Source of the DNA: Closterium sp. Naga37s-1
Taxonomy: Eukaryota; Streptophyta; Zygnematophyceae; Desmidiales; Closteriaceae
Direction of reading: 5' to 3'
NCBI GenBank assembly: GCA_947471745.1
Contig: CANJKZ010000774.1
Location: 620,001 to 684,000 of the forward strand
Length of the DNA: 64,000 nt
Shown here: in pieces, positions 1 to 34,800 of the stretch
How the letters are laid out: each line of letters opens with the position of its first letter
Position numbering within the stretch: position 1 is the stretch's first letter
Position numbers and translations under genes: made by a program
The notes under the pieces: model-generated
Told to the model about the DNA's origin: nothing
What the model saw: the letters and a program-made list of their open reading frames with translations, nothing else
Databases searched by the model: none

Positions 1-55
1 AGAGGAAGTCTTGTGGGACTTCTCAAATGCAGTAGTGCCTGCCTGCTCTCGGCAC

Positions 56-418
56 CTTGAGCTCTTTGATCTGCTCCTGCAGCGCGGTGTTGTGAGCCTT
101 GTGCTCGGCGCGTATGCCTTCAAGCATGCCTGATTGCTGCGTCTACTCCCCTTCCCCACCCCCACACACATACCCCCCCAACGCACCTTGACCTCCTTGA
201 CCTGCTCCTGCAGCGCAGCGTTGCTCTCCTTGAGCGCCTCTCGCTCGGCTCGTGTGCCTTCAAGCGTGCATGATTGCATGAGTGCCCAAGTGGTGCCTTA
301 CTCCCCTCTCCCCAACACAACCCCCCTTACCCCATGCGCCCCCCTTCACACGCACGCACCCTGAGCTCCTTGATCTGCTCCTGCAGCGCCGCGTTGCTCT
401 CCTTGTAGCGCTCTCTGC
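56..418 (-). repeat. Three extra copies of the 3' edge of bHLH exon 4
   Basis: Segments at about 360-418, 187-252 and 56-118 repeat the zipper-coding end of exon 4 (reading like ALKESNAALQEQ) and run into GT-type donors or their remnants. They lie downstream of the donor at 507, so in the gene model they are intronic. They differ from exon 4 by several substitutions each, so they are old duplications rather than assembly echoes. Confidence 0.8.
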
Positions 419-507
419 TCTCGTGCCTCTAGTACTGCCCAGCCATATCAGTACGATAAAAACCATTCAACCCCAATCACACCCCCCTCTCCCCCCACTC
501 CCTTCAC

Positions 508-1250
508 CTTGAGCTCCTTGATCTGCTCCTGCAGCGCGGCGTTGCTCTCCTTGAGCGCCTCTCGCTCGGCGCGCAGCTGGGAGAGCACGCGCACGGCATC
601 GCACAAGATGCTCGCCTTATCCGCCTTGGGCGCCTTGCCTGGCTCCAGCGACCGACTCAGCTCCAGGAACCTGTGTGTGTTGGGAGGGGAGGGGGCGTGT
701 GGGATGAGGAAGTTGCCTTGCGCGCCAGGCTTCAGCAACCTACTCAGCTCCAAGAACCTGTGGGTGGGAGGAAAGGGGGTGTGCGATGGGCAGTGCAGCT
801 GGGAGAGCACGCGCACGGCGTAGCACAGAATGCTCGCCTTGTCCGCCTTGGGCGCCTTGCCTGGCTGCAATGGCCGACTCCGCTCCAGGAACCTGCATGG
901 CGGTGGGAGTGAGGTGGGAAGGGGGCGGGCGGTGGGATGGGAAGAGGATCGATGACCAACTCCCACTACGCCTAGCTGGGCTCCAATGGCCGACTCCGCT
1001 CCAGGAACCTGGAGAAGAAAGGAGGGAGGGGTGGGGGAAAGGAGGGAGGGTTGGGGGGATGAAGGGCACTCTGATAGATCCCACTACGTCTTGATGGGCA
1101 ATGGCTGTGTGTGTGCGTGTGTGTGTGTGAGTGGGTGGGTGTATGAATGAGTGTGTGTGAGTGAGTGTGTGTGAGTGTGAGTGTGTGTGAATGATTGTGT
1201 GTGAGAGTGTGTGTGAGTGTGTGGGTGAGGGTGGGTGTGTGTATGTGTGT

Positions 1251-1283
<33 letters not shown>

Positions 1284-3306
1284 TCTGTCACACATCTGTC
1301 ACACCAATCAGTAACCAGCCATGCCACCTCTCACCCGCTATGGCGTCAGCATCCACCTGTCACCTGTCACCGAATGTCCACCTGCCACGTGTCACCTGTC
1401 GTTGAGTCGGTCGCGTCTCATCTTCTCTCGGTTGGCCTTGCTGCATGACACGTCAGCAGTGGTCGCTCCCTCATCGCGCGACCTGGCACACGGAAAGTGA
1501 CAGCGCAAGAGTGTGGAAGGGTGGGGAGTGGTGGCAAAACTCAAGAACGGGCCGCGAGTCAACTGAAGCGACACGTGGCAACCAATGGGTACACGACACG
1601 TTGGCAAGGACAGACAGGTCAGCACGACCTGCCTTCACTCTCGCACTTGTCTTTCGCCTTATGCTCTCGCTTTTTTCCCCTCATCCTTGCTCTCATCACT
1701 CCCTCTCGCCCTCCCCTCGCATCCCCCCCTTCCCCTCACCGCTTCCTGCTGCTCGACCCGTCTTTTCGCATTCCTCCGTGCCCCTGCAGCGCCATCACTC
1801 TCGGCGCCACACACAATTCACACCCCCCTTCCTCACTCAAACGGTTACTCTCCCTCCAACACCTTCCCTTTCCCCCACCCCCTCTCTCCCCTTCTCCCCC
1901 ATTTCTTTTCCCCCCACCCTCTCTTCACCTTCCTTCCCCCCTCTCTCCCCTCCCCCTCATCCCCTACATCCCCCCTCCCATACCTCTTCCTGCTGCTGGA
2001 ACCCGTCTTCTCGCCTTCATCCGCGTTGCCACCGCCGCCCTCGGCGCCTCAGATTGCACTCTCGTGGTCCCTTGGCTTCTCCCTCCTCCCCTGCTATCCC
2101 CCTTCCATCCCCCCCTGTTCCCCTACCTCCCCCCTCCCTTACCTCTTCCTGCTGCTGGACCCCGCCTATCTCCTCTTCCCCCCCTCTCTCCCCTCCTCCC
2201 CATCCCCCCATCCCCCATTCACCCACCCCTCACCCTTCTTCCCCTTCCCGTACCTCTTTCTGCTGCTGGACCCCGTTTTCTCGCCTTCCTCCGTGTTGCC
2301 GCCGCCGCCCTCGGCGCTGCACAAGCGCGCAGGAGAGGGGGGAAGGGGAGGGGACAGGAGAGGAGTGGGGGAGAGCGTAAGGTCGAGGAGGGGAGGCGTG
2401 GGGAGGGGGGAGGGGAGAACGGAGGGGAGAGGAGAGGGAGGGGAGATGGAACTGAACGGGTGATGGATGAATGGTGTGGAGCGGCACTGGTCCACAGGAG
2501 GAGGGATTGCGTACGGCGACACTGAGAGACGGAAGGACTGACGAATGGAGTACGGGTACAGTAAGTGACTGAGTGACTGAGAGACAGACGAATGTCGTGA
2601 GGCGACACTGAGTGACTGAGAGGCTACGGATTGCGTACGGGTACAGTGAGTGACTGATGAATGGCGTGAGACAATCAGTGAGAGACCGACGAGTTTCGTA
2701 AGGGGACAGCGAAAGATTGATGAATAGATGTGACATTCGAAGACCGACGAAGCTCGTACGGCGACAGCGAAAGGTTGTGAGATTACGAAACACGACATCG
2801 AATGTTGGTGAATTGCGTAACACGGCACTGAAAGGTGGAATGCGCGAGACGGCACACTGAAAAGCTGATCAAACGCGTCTACTGGGAGGGACCTGGAGCG
2901 GAGTTAAAAAACCGATAGGTCTAAAAGAGTAAGGAGGTTTCACACAGCAGTCATGTGCTGTGCTGGATTGTACGTGCTGGATTTTACGAAGAAGCTAGTG
3001 CGTGCGACGCCGCGAGAACAAGCTGGCAAAGTCAAGTTGCCCTTCTTTAAATCCACCAAAATTCGACTAATACCGAATGCACGCATTGGAGCGATGGTCC
3101 AGCAGACGGAATTCTAAAAACTGGAGAAGAAACCGATCACCTATTAACCTAAACGTGAGCTAGACCAGCGCGTACCTGCACGCGACCTGCTCTAACGCAG
3201 GCTGCGACGGCAGCAGCACGCTGGGCACGTAGGTGTCGTCGTCGAGATTCGCCTCCGTCAGAAAATTCATCCACTTGTCCGTGGACGGTGCTGGGTCCGA
3301 CGCCAT
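508..3306 (-). CDS. bHLH transcription factor, ILR3/URI-like (subgroup IVc), 3' end beyond window
   Basis: Four exons on the minus strand join in phase: 3306-3176, 2316-2254, 1440-1396 and 670-508, all with GT-AG borders. Exon 1 begins MASDPAPSTDKWMNFLTEAN, an acidic N-terminus. Exon 3 carries the basic region (SKANREKMRRDRLNDR). Exon 4 carries helix 1, the loop (PGKAPKADKASIL), helix 2 and the start of the leucine zipper (ALKESNAALQEQIKELK). The family is known to bind E-box/G-box DNA as dimers; subgroup IVc factors act in iron-deficiency signalling. The Glu and Arg residues used for E-box contact are present. About 134 residues are inside the window; the rest of the zipper and the C-terminus must lie left of base 1. 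Introns contain extra copies of exon edges, described separately. The family call is by recognition of the bHLH block; the exact orthologue is uncertain. Confidence 0.85.
717..1008 (-). repeat. Three extra copies of the 5' edge of bHLH exon 4
   Basis: Segments 1008-973, 892-797 and 757-717 each start with an acceptor followed by a version of the exon-4 opening (RFLELSR / RFLERSR). The middle one extends through the loop and helix 2 and then departs. The functional copy is the last one at 670, which alone runs on to the zipper. Confidence 0.8.
1105..1285. repeat. GT-rich microsatellite in bHLH intron 3
   Basis: An impure (GT)n / GTGTGA run of about 180 bp lies between exons 3 and 4 of the bHLH gene. 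The long Thr-His readings in this stretch are artefacts of the repeat. Confidence 0.9.
1740..2163 (-). repeat. Extra copies of bHLH exon 2
   Basis: Two further near-complete copies of the 63-bp exon 2 (1984-2047 and 1740-1807) and one short copy of its donor end (2143-2163) lie in the intron after exon 2. Each keeps the Ser-rich end (GSSSRK) and a GT donor. The copy at 1984-2047 would be 64 bp if spliced, so it would shift the frame; the one at 1740-1807 has lost its acceptor. The copy at 2254-2316 is the one that keeps frame. Confidence 0.75.
2512..2870. repeat. Degenerate minisatellite in bHLH intron 1
   Basis: About ten irregular units of roughly 30-45 bp share a core resembling CGTACGGNGACAGTGAG followed by a variant of GACTGACGAAT. 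Unit length and sequence drift across the array. It lies between coding exon 1 and the exon-2 copies. No coding content is supported here. Confidence 0.7.
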
Positions 3307-5206
3307 TGGACGTCGCCCTAAAGTAACTGGGGCTTGCGTACACGCCTAAAGGGAACCTAAGTATAGTCTGGTCTGGTCTAGAGTAGTGAATGCCGACTAG
3401 GGTTTGCGCGAACAAGGAAAGCAGGGAGGGAGGGCTGCTGATCGGTACGCTAGAGGTGTGGAAGGTAATACTTGACCAACATCTCTTTTCGCTTGTCGCT
3501 AGCTACGAGCTGATTGGTAAATCCCGCTGTCGGGAACTCAACATAGGTTGACTTTATTTTCGTTTACTTCTCGTTCACTGGAGCGTGTTACCAGGTGTTA
3601 GCCATAGATGTTGGACCCCCCCCCCAAACCCACTGTGCTTCGTGGCACAAATGCTGCCATAGGAAGGATTCGAATGCCCGAACCGCAATCTCGGGGATCA
3701 GGTGTGGGCTCCTGCGATTGGCTAACAAGAGTAGTTTGATGCTTTCTTGGTTCGGCAGTGAACTTTTTGGTTTGCCGCCTGCAGAGAGGCTAGGTGCAGA
3801 GCCATATTTCCCACAGAACCAATTCTTTCCAACCCAGTTTCTTCCGAAAAAAACTCGGAAGTTTGAGGGGTTATACCAAGACATGTGTTCGAGTATTGTT
3901 AGCGTTGCCAGGTTGAGAACCCAGCGGTCTGTTAGCAACAACCACTACGCGTAGCCTCACAAATTCCCAAGCATAAAAATAAACGGTTCTCGAGACTTTA
4001 AGACATAACCCTGTGTACATACCCGCCTAGTGGCAGCAATCGTGGTTCCAAAGCCGCACCGCACCGCATTGCATTGCATCCCGTTGGCCCATCCCATAGC
4101 AGAAGCTGGTGTCGTTCAGCAAATCGCAACTTCGCGAAAGGCCCGCTTCATCGCGAACAGTTCAGCATTTCTGGACGCAGCATTCATAGGTTTCTCATCA
4201 TGAAAGAATAGTGAGCTTCAAAACCCCGATCTTTCTTGTAGCTTGTGGATATTGCGCTCTTCTCGAAGCTTGCTAGCATCGCGTACAATTCCCATCTTTC
4301 ACGCCTCTTGGGATTTCTGCATGTAGTCATCATCAGGGCTGTAAGGAAGGGCATTTTACCTTAACGCCCTGAACATTCCGGCCTACATTTCGAGAAGCTC
4401 GAACATTTAAAGTGTTATATCCGCATGGCACCCGTGACCGTTACGGGCCTCGCTTGGGCCTTCCCCTGAATCAAAGCTTTGGTTTCTGTTTCGAAAGACA
4501 CAACCCCCCAAATTCCCCTTGCCTCCCCCCCATACCCCCACACCCGATGTTGTTTTTTTGGTGCTTTTGCCTACGATGTAGAGGCTGTAGGTGTGTGGAT
4601 GAGTAGTTCGTATGTACCTTTTTCCTGCTAAGCGAAAACCTCCTCCTGTGTTACATCAGGGCTCAAGCACACTTTCCTAAGAAGCCCTGATTTCAAGTTT
4701 TCAATTTGGACTGCGCCCGTGAAAATCAGGGCCAGAATTCGAGCAGCTCAGGACTCAAAGTTTTGGTCCCAGGGACTTCGACAGGCCTGGTCATCATGCC
4801 TCTCATTCCATGCATGGAGGTAAAGCCGCACTCATGTTCCTGACCCTTCTGATTCGCGGTTCACGGATGTCATCCGCATGCCGTGTCCTAATAATAATTT
4901 CGTATAGTATTCTCCGCGCCTCCAACGTTTTACTATCTCTAATGTCGTTACTACTACTCCGGTATCAGCCATAGGTCAGCTTCATACTTTGTCTGTTCTA
5001 GGCCGTTGACTGCATCTATCTCCCTATCGTAACAGCCATTCTGTACTGTCTGCCTGAACGAATCGAATCTACGTCGCTCGAATTTGCCAGAGCCGTCGAC
5101 ATGGACGACGTTATAGAACAGCGCCCATAATAGCCCATAGCTTTAATGCCCATAAAAAAAAAGTCCCTAATTGCTCATACAGTTAGTTTTTCGATGAGCT
5201 GAAATA
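3307..5206. other. Divergent intergenic region between the bHLH and CLASSY-like genes
   Basis: About 1.9 kb separates the two start codons, which point away from each other, so both promoters should lie here. Base composition is less GC-rich than the exons. Two short ORFs overlap on opposite strands at 3588-3954 but show no recognisable motif. Two small inverted repeats are visible: 4335-4346 with 4359-4370 (AGGGCTGTAAGG against CCTTAACGCCCT) and 4655-4663 with 4683-4691 (ATCAGGGCT against AGCCCTGAT). I see no convincing TATA box or RNA gene. Confidence 0.6.
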
Positions 5207-27941
<22,735 letters not shown>

Positions 27942-28190
27942 GAATGGCCTTTGAATCGTTGAAGACAAAAGTTGTGATTGGAAGCATGGTAAATGCTTAG
28001 GGCAGCTGTGAAATACAGCACCTTCCCTAACGCTTGTTTTTCCTGCCCGACTCGTGCTCATCGTGTACTGGGCTATATGTTTTGGGGTCAGTGGACAAAT
28101 GCACAACTGTACATAGTGATGTCAACTGTCCAGCTTTCGCCACTGACATTGAGACATAAGGGAGCAAATGCACAACTTTGTCCGAAACTG
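27942..28190 (+). other. 3' flank of the CLASSY-like gene
   Basis: A less GC-rich stretch after the TAG stop, presumably 3' UTR and termination region. It holds a duplicated phrase (AAATGCACAACT near 28096 and 28165) and a TGTACATA motif. No gene is visible. It ends where the first copia LTR begins. Confidence 0.4.
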
Positions 28191-31100
28191 AATGTGCGGT
28201 GAATGAGGAATGACATGTACAAATAGGCAACCCTAACCTAGGTAGGCTACCAAATGTAACACCCATGGGCAATTAGCACATTTGACACACCCCCTAGCCT
28301 AGGTAAAAATGGGGGGGCGCACAATGCATGGCAGGCAAGAAGCGAGTCACGGCGGCACTACTAGTCAGCGCCTCTAACACACATGCTCACAAGCCAGCCA
28401 AGAAGAAGACGATACCGTAGTACAAATTGCAACTCAGGGTGGTACTACCGGTACTACCCCAGCCCCTGAGACAAACGGTCACAAGGCGAGTCCAAGTGTA
28501 CAAGAAAAAGGAAGCAAAAATATCAGCAAGCAACCTAACAAGTGAGGGCTTGCTTGAATAAGGCCTAGCTGAGTAGACAACCGATGATGATCACGAGGTA
28601 GAAGCGCCTTGGTGAAGATATCGGCGGTGTTGGCCTCTGCGGTCATAAAAATCAAGCGTGCCTGGCCGCGTTGCTGCACCTCCCGTAGGAGATCCTACCT
28701 CAGGTGAATATGCTTAACTCTGCTCTCCATTCTAGGCTCCTGACACAATAGGATCATGGCTGCGTTGTCAGCGAACAAGGCCGGAGCAGAGCTAGGCCGC
28801 TCACCTAGGTCAGTGAGCAAGAACGTCACTCTGCGAACCTCCTGAGCAGCCATAGCACCAGAGTATATCTCTGCCTCAGCACTAGATGAACCAACAGAGG
28901 ACGAGCGCATCGATCTCCACGAGACAGCTCCAGAGCCCAGGCTGAAGCAGTATCCCTGAGATGACCTGCGAGTCTCATCGGCGTCTAACCACGACACGGC
29001 AGTGAGCCCGGAAAGTCGAAATGGCTGTCGTCCACCAAGCACAAGTCCCCTGCTTGATATACTCGATAGGTGGCGCGCTACCCTCTTAGCAGCCGTCCAA
29101 TGAACGGGACAGTGTTTCCCGGTCGCAACAAAGCGAGCCAGGATGATGAGAGGATAGGCAAGGTGTGGGCGGTACAAGTTATCAAATGTACGAGACACCC
29201 CACTAGCTTTGCGAAAGGACTTCTAGACTCAACTAGCTCGTCGGGAACAGGAGCCGTAAGCCCATGATCTATAGCCAGAGGAGTGGCCTCTGTAGAGGGG
29301 AACTGAAGGCGAAACTGCTAAAGGACATGCGGCACCATGAGTGACTGATTGAGAGTAATGGTGCGCGCTGCCCTGTCCCTGGTGATCTGCAAGCGAATAT
29401 AGTTGCGCAACTCAGTGCAATTGTGTCTCTTCAGCAGCTCTACCTTCACTAAAGCCAGGGAAACTCCGTCTGCAGTAGCAAAGACTTAGTCGTCGACATA
29501 AACAAGGATAAAGAACGTCGTTGACCCCGTGCAAACGAAGAGAGAAGGGTCAGTCAAGGACGGGAAGAAGGCGAGTTCAGTGAGACTAGTACTCAGCGTG
29601 TCTTGCCACTCCTGTGAAGCCTGGCGCAGACCGTAGAGGGTCAAATGGGTCCAAGGAAGGAAAGAGCCAGTGAAGCCAGGAGTGCGGCGAAGCCAAGTCT
29701 GCTCATGCAAGCTGCCCTGGAGAAAGGCAGTAAGAAAGTCTAGCAAGTGCAGCTCGTAGTTGCACTGTGTTGCGATGTGCAGTAGTACCCAAAGAGCGGT
29801 CAACTTCGGGGTGGGAGAAAATGTCTGGAAGAAGTCTACTCCCACATGCTGACTAAAACCTCTCGCCACGTAGTGCGCCTTGAAGACAGGCCGCGATCCA
29901 GATGGCCGCTTCACCTTGAAAATCCACATGGCATCGACTACGTTCGCCCCAGGAGGGGGAATTGCGTTGACGTATGTGCCTATAGACCTCCAAGATGCCA
30001 TCTCAGCGTCCATGGCTGCTATCCACTGAGAGGCCCGGTCACCCGAGATCGCCTCAGCATAAGAGCGAGGATTCGGGATGTCAGCAGTGTATGGGTCTCC
30101 TTCAAGGACTAGTACAATGGCATAGAGATGAGGAGCAGTTGCCGCAAGGAATGCCAGCTCAAAATGCTTGTCCTCGATGACGTCACAGCCAAGGGCAGGA
30201 CAACCCCTACGGACTAAGGACGGGTACTAGGGAGCAGCCACTAACTGAATGGCGCAGTCAGTGACAGCAGCAACAAGAGCCAAGACGGAGGGTACTGAGG
30301 CACAATGAGTGGAGGTCAGGATCAGGGGACGAGGCACAAGCACCGGGAGGACGACAGTGCCAAGGAGTGACTGAGGAGGAGAACAAGCCAGAGACGGGTC
30401 TGGGGGAGGAAAATTGGGACCGTAAACAGGAGGAGACAGTGAGGGGTTTGTGGAAGGGGAAGGGAGACCAAGAAGACGAAGTGCAGTCACAGATGGCGGC
30501 GCCTAGTGTGGGGGCTGCCGCTGATGCTGCGGCAGCTGGTGTTGCTGCTGCTGTCGCTGTTGCAACCTCGTCGGGCATCGCATGCCCACAAGAGCAGACT
30601 CTCCGATGGTTGTTTTAGGATAAATGACAGAGTCTAGGTCGTTTAGGGGGCCGAAATAACTCAAAATCGTCAACTAAGTTTCTGGACAGAATTGTCGACT
30701 TAACAAGAAACGCCGTCAACAAAAAAACACACCGTTAGAACTTCACCAATTTCATATATGTTTTAGCCCTAGACCGTGGCTACGATTCCCATTTTGAATT
30801 GCATCACGAGGTGAAGTATATCTTGAGTTATGATTTTCGGTACATTGGGGGTATGCTGTAGCTAAAACTTAACTCAATCCCAATAGTTCAAACCAACAAC
30901 CACACAAGGAATTAGAGTAGCAAGAAACCAGGTAGGATAGGATGAGGAGGACGAGAGGGAAGGTCCCCAAGGAGTCCCCAACCAAGGAAACCCCATAAGC
31001 TCACGATATTCCCTCCCTATTGTAACCCCACTTTGACTTTAGTCACTTTCCCAACCCATGCCATCCACCTAACTCAACTTGGCCACACTTACCAACCTGG

Positions 31101-31720
31101 TTTATCTTCTCCCAACCACTTGGCAGCAACAACAGTAGGCTGATGAAATTACACAACCCCCAAAGGTCTATACCCCATATAGAGTCACTCCACAAATTCC
31201 CAAAGTCGCCGCAACACAATCAAAACTTTGAGCGATCATAACTTTCTCGTTCTTGCTCCGATCGCGACGATTCTTGGTTCGTCGGAAAGCTCTTGAACAG
31301 AGAAGTAATTTCAGATATCTGCTCAAACAACATAGCATTCACACATACTCATAAAGTTCAAACAACACCAACCACAAATTCTTGCACACACTCACACCAC
31401 GCATGCAACGCACGAACATAGGATGGGAGGCAGACAGACGTGAATGCATATGGTAGCATCACACAACAGGCAGTAACCCCAGAACCAGTACCTTCACTGC
31501 CAGCACCACCAGCGCCACCCTCCGAGGCAACACCCCCAGAACCGGCACCACCAGTGCCAGCACCCCCAGAACCCGGACCTCCAGAATCAGCACCCCCAAA
31601 CCCAGCAGCACCCCTGCAACCATTACCACCAGAGTCAGCACCCCCAGCGTTAGCACCCCCAGTGTCCACTGTGACCTGCTGCGGCTGCACCTAAGGCTGA
31701 TGCAGCGGCTGGGACGACGA
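28190..31720 (-). mobile_element. Ty1/copia fossil A (family-1-like, diverged)
   Basis: Parts on the minus strand: low-complexity Gly-rich linker (about 31400-31690), Pro/Ser-rich linker (30250-30600), reverse transcriptase (29470-30020, with ARGFSQHVGVDFFQTFSPTP and YVDD), RNase H (28560-29200, with ANTADIFTKAL), and a short LTR ending at 28287. Its 5' half is not seen. It is split by an AT-rich island. It is broken, with many breaks, and more diverged from the other family-1 copies than they are from each other, so it is the oldest of them here. Confidence 0.8.
30620..31360. other. AT-rich island inside fossil A, possible Ty3/gypsy LTR
   Basis: About 740 bp with no coding content interrupts the copia linker. 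The phrase CTTGCTCCGATCGCGACGAT followed by GGTTCGTCGGAAAGCTCTTG is of a type common in plant Ty3/gypsy LTR regions. I could not fix TG...CA ends or a target duplication, so the identity is tentative. Confidence 0.3.
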
Positions 31721-31829
31721 CGAAGGGGACTGTGGTAAAGGAGACGATGTAGGAGGTGCAACTGAGGAAGGGGGGTAACGTGTGCAGAGAATAGACGATT
31801 GTGGGAGAGCCTAGGCGCAGAGTTGCACG

Positions 31830-34800
31830 ATAAGAGAGAGAGGTGCAAGTTTTCTGTGTACGGACTTGTTGGAGACCAGATACTGGTATTCGGATAACAA
31901 CGTGCTTGGTATGCAGCAAAAGGCTTGGTATCCAGTAACAAAAGGAAAGTGATTCATTAATTGATTGATTACAACAGATACAACATGAACCTTATAGAAA
32001 GCATAGTGACGTGTGCGAGAACGTTCTACGAGAACGTTGTTCATGAAGAACGTTGTTCAAGGAGAACGTGCAAGCACCTACTCTAGTATGCGGTTCCAGG
32101 TTGGCACCGCCAGGTGAAAACGCCATCAGGTGAAAGTACCGTCATGTGTATTTTCTACCTGTCCAGGAGTAGTTGCGTAGGTGCTCGCAAAAGATAGTTG
32201 CACATACTTGTTTGTGCAATGTCGTCACTTCCCTCCAGCTTGGTCCAGTGTTGAACTGTGCATACCGAAGTGCACCGTTGGAGTGTACTCGGCGAATACC
32301 GACGCTCCGGTATGCGGTATGCGAAACCTCGCTATATCGTATAGGGCTGCTACACGCAAAACCAGGCGCGTGCAGGGCTTCACCTTAACACTCTCCTGTC
32401 CTGCTCGTGCCTGGGCAACTGAGGAGTTAGCACACCACACAAAGCGAAAGGAAATAATAGAGTACAATAGGGTGACGATTCTGAAACTCATCCCCGTGTT
32501 TCCGCACACGCATACTCACCGCACCAGCCATGTTGAAGGACATGGCACCTATTCCTGCTAATTGTCACGCTCTTCGTCTGCAAGATCGACTTGGCCAACA
32601 GCGACAGAGCAACGCGCCTTTGTGAGATAGTCCGCAGGTTGCTCGCCCGTCGGAATGTACGTAAGTGCGAGCTTCTTGCGCTTCACCATCTGCTGCAGCC
32701 AGATGTAACGCCTCTCCATGTGCTTGAGACTACCCTTGAGCCCCAACCCTTCCGCAACAGCAATCGCAGATGAGTTTTCCACGTGGATGACGGTTGGCAC
32801 CCCAGCATCGAGAAGCCGAAATTCAGCTAGAAGAAAGCGCAAACGTCGCGCCTCCTTGCCGGCCTCCGTTGCAGCAATGTATTTGGATTCCGTTGAGGAT
32901 AGCGTCATGCACATAATCCTGTGACTTGCCCATGAAACTGCAGCTCCACCAAGCACGAAAACGTATCTGCTGGTACTCCTGCGCGTCTGCCGGTCACCCG
33001 CGTCATCGGAATCCGCATACCCCACCAGGCGCAAAGTATCCGGTCCACCACCGAATTCGGGGGCCGAATCGCGGGTGTTCACCATGTAGTCAATGCAGCG
33101 GTCCAGCTCCCTCCACTGCTGGTCACTACGAATCGTCAACCCCGAGCCCAACTTGCAGCATGCATACGCAATGTCGGGAGCGGTCGTGGTCGCGGCAAAC
33201 TAGAGCGAACCCACTTTCTGGCTATACTCCTCCTCTTCACGCGCTTTGTATTCTTCGTCGTCAAATGTCAACTCGGTGTACGCATTGACTGAGATGGGCG
33301 TTTTCGGGCAGCGACCTGTCTGCTCTTCGTCCACAAAGCGGCGACGCAGCTTATCCACGTACGCGCTTTGGTGCAGCCATAGCTTGCCCGCAGACCTGTC
33401 CCGTACTATCTCCAGCCCCAAATACTTCTGCACGGGAGAGATTTCCCGCAGCTCGAATGCATTTTGCAGAAGCTCACGAAGGTCCATCAGCATCTCGAGG
33501 CTGCTGCTTGCGGCTAGCAAGTCGTCAACGTACACCAGCAGCCAACAACCGACTCCATCAGCACCGAACTTAATGTAGAGCGCTTCGTCAACCTGACTCT
33601 TGCTCCATCCGCCGCCAATGAGTACACTGTCGACTGCTGAATACCACAGCAGCGGACTCTTTTTGAGTCCGTACAAGCTTTTCAGAAGCTTGCACACGCG
33701 AGATGTACCGTCATTGAAGTACGCCAGCTGCTCCATGTACATTACTTGGTCCAACTTGCTCTGCACGTATGCGATTTTCATGTCCAGCTGCATGACGTGC
33801 AGATCGAGTTCTGCAATAATGGAGAGGAAAATGCGTAGCGAAACGTAGCTGCCGACCGGTGAATATGTCTCATCGTAATCCGCACCATAGATCTGCGTAA
33901 ATCCCTTCACGACGAGACATGCCTTTTTACGGGCGACCGTGTCGTCGGTGTTTTACTTTGTCGTAAGAACGCACCGCGTTCTTCATGACATTGACGCCGC
34001 GCAGTCGAGGCACTAGCTCCCATGTTCCGTTGGCAAGGAGGTTGCGCATCTCCTCCTCTATTGCTGCCTTCACCGCCTTCCCCTTCCAGCTTGCTAGCGC
34101 TTCCTTGATGGTCATCGTGGAGATATCCCACCGTCGTTCAGGGTCAGCGTGCATATCAGGATCCAGTTCTGGCAGCGTGGTATCCGCGTTTACGTCATCA
34201 AGAATCGTCTTAGCGAATACCGGGCACACATCGGCCCACTTCTTTGGAGGCACACCAAAGTTGGAGCGGGTGGAATGCCGAGACGGCAGCTTGACTTCCA
34301 CCACATCGCTTGAGGAACTGTCTCTAGATGACTCCCCTGCATCGTTGTTGTCTTCGCCGATGACCTCCACAACGTTGCTTGACGAGCCATCGCTGATCTG
34401 CTCCCCTGTCAATCGCTCCCCTGTCACCTGCTCCCTAGCCTGTTTCTGCACACCAGGTACGCCGTTCTCAGAAGAAGCGGCAGGTCGACCGTCGACGATG
34501 TCGATGCGCGGCGCCGATGGTAGCGCGTCATGTCTCCCCTCATTGTCGTCGGCCGACTTGGGCAGGGTGTTGGGGGTGGAACGAGAGATGCTTTCCGCGG
34601 TTGGAAGCGGAGAGGAGATGACAGCAGGCGCGGATGAGGTTGACGGTTTGGTGACAGGCACCACACGCGGGTATACAGGTGGAAGGGTAGAGCAGGGGAT
34701 GGACGTGGGGACATGCGGAGGTGCAGATGCTGAAGCCAGGGCGTTAATCAGATCGTCAATCTCATCAGCGAGAAGACCTGGTGAAGGAGCAGAGACCGCT

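Noticed and set aside
972-1327. Thr/His-rich reading frames on the minus strand
   Set aside because: Produced by the GT microsatellite inside a bHLH intron; no conserved text.
3588-3954. Overlapping ORFs of about 118 codons on both strands
   Set aside because: No recognisable domain, opposite-strand overlap, and no splice or composition support; left as intergenic.
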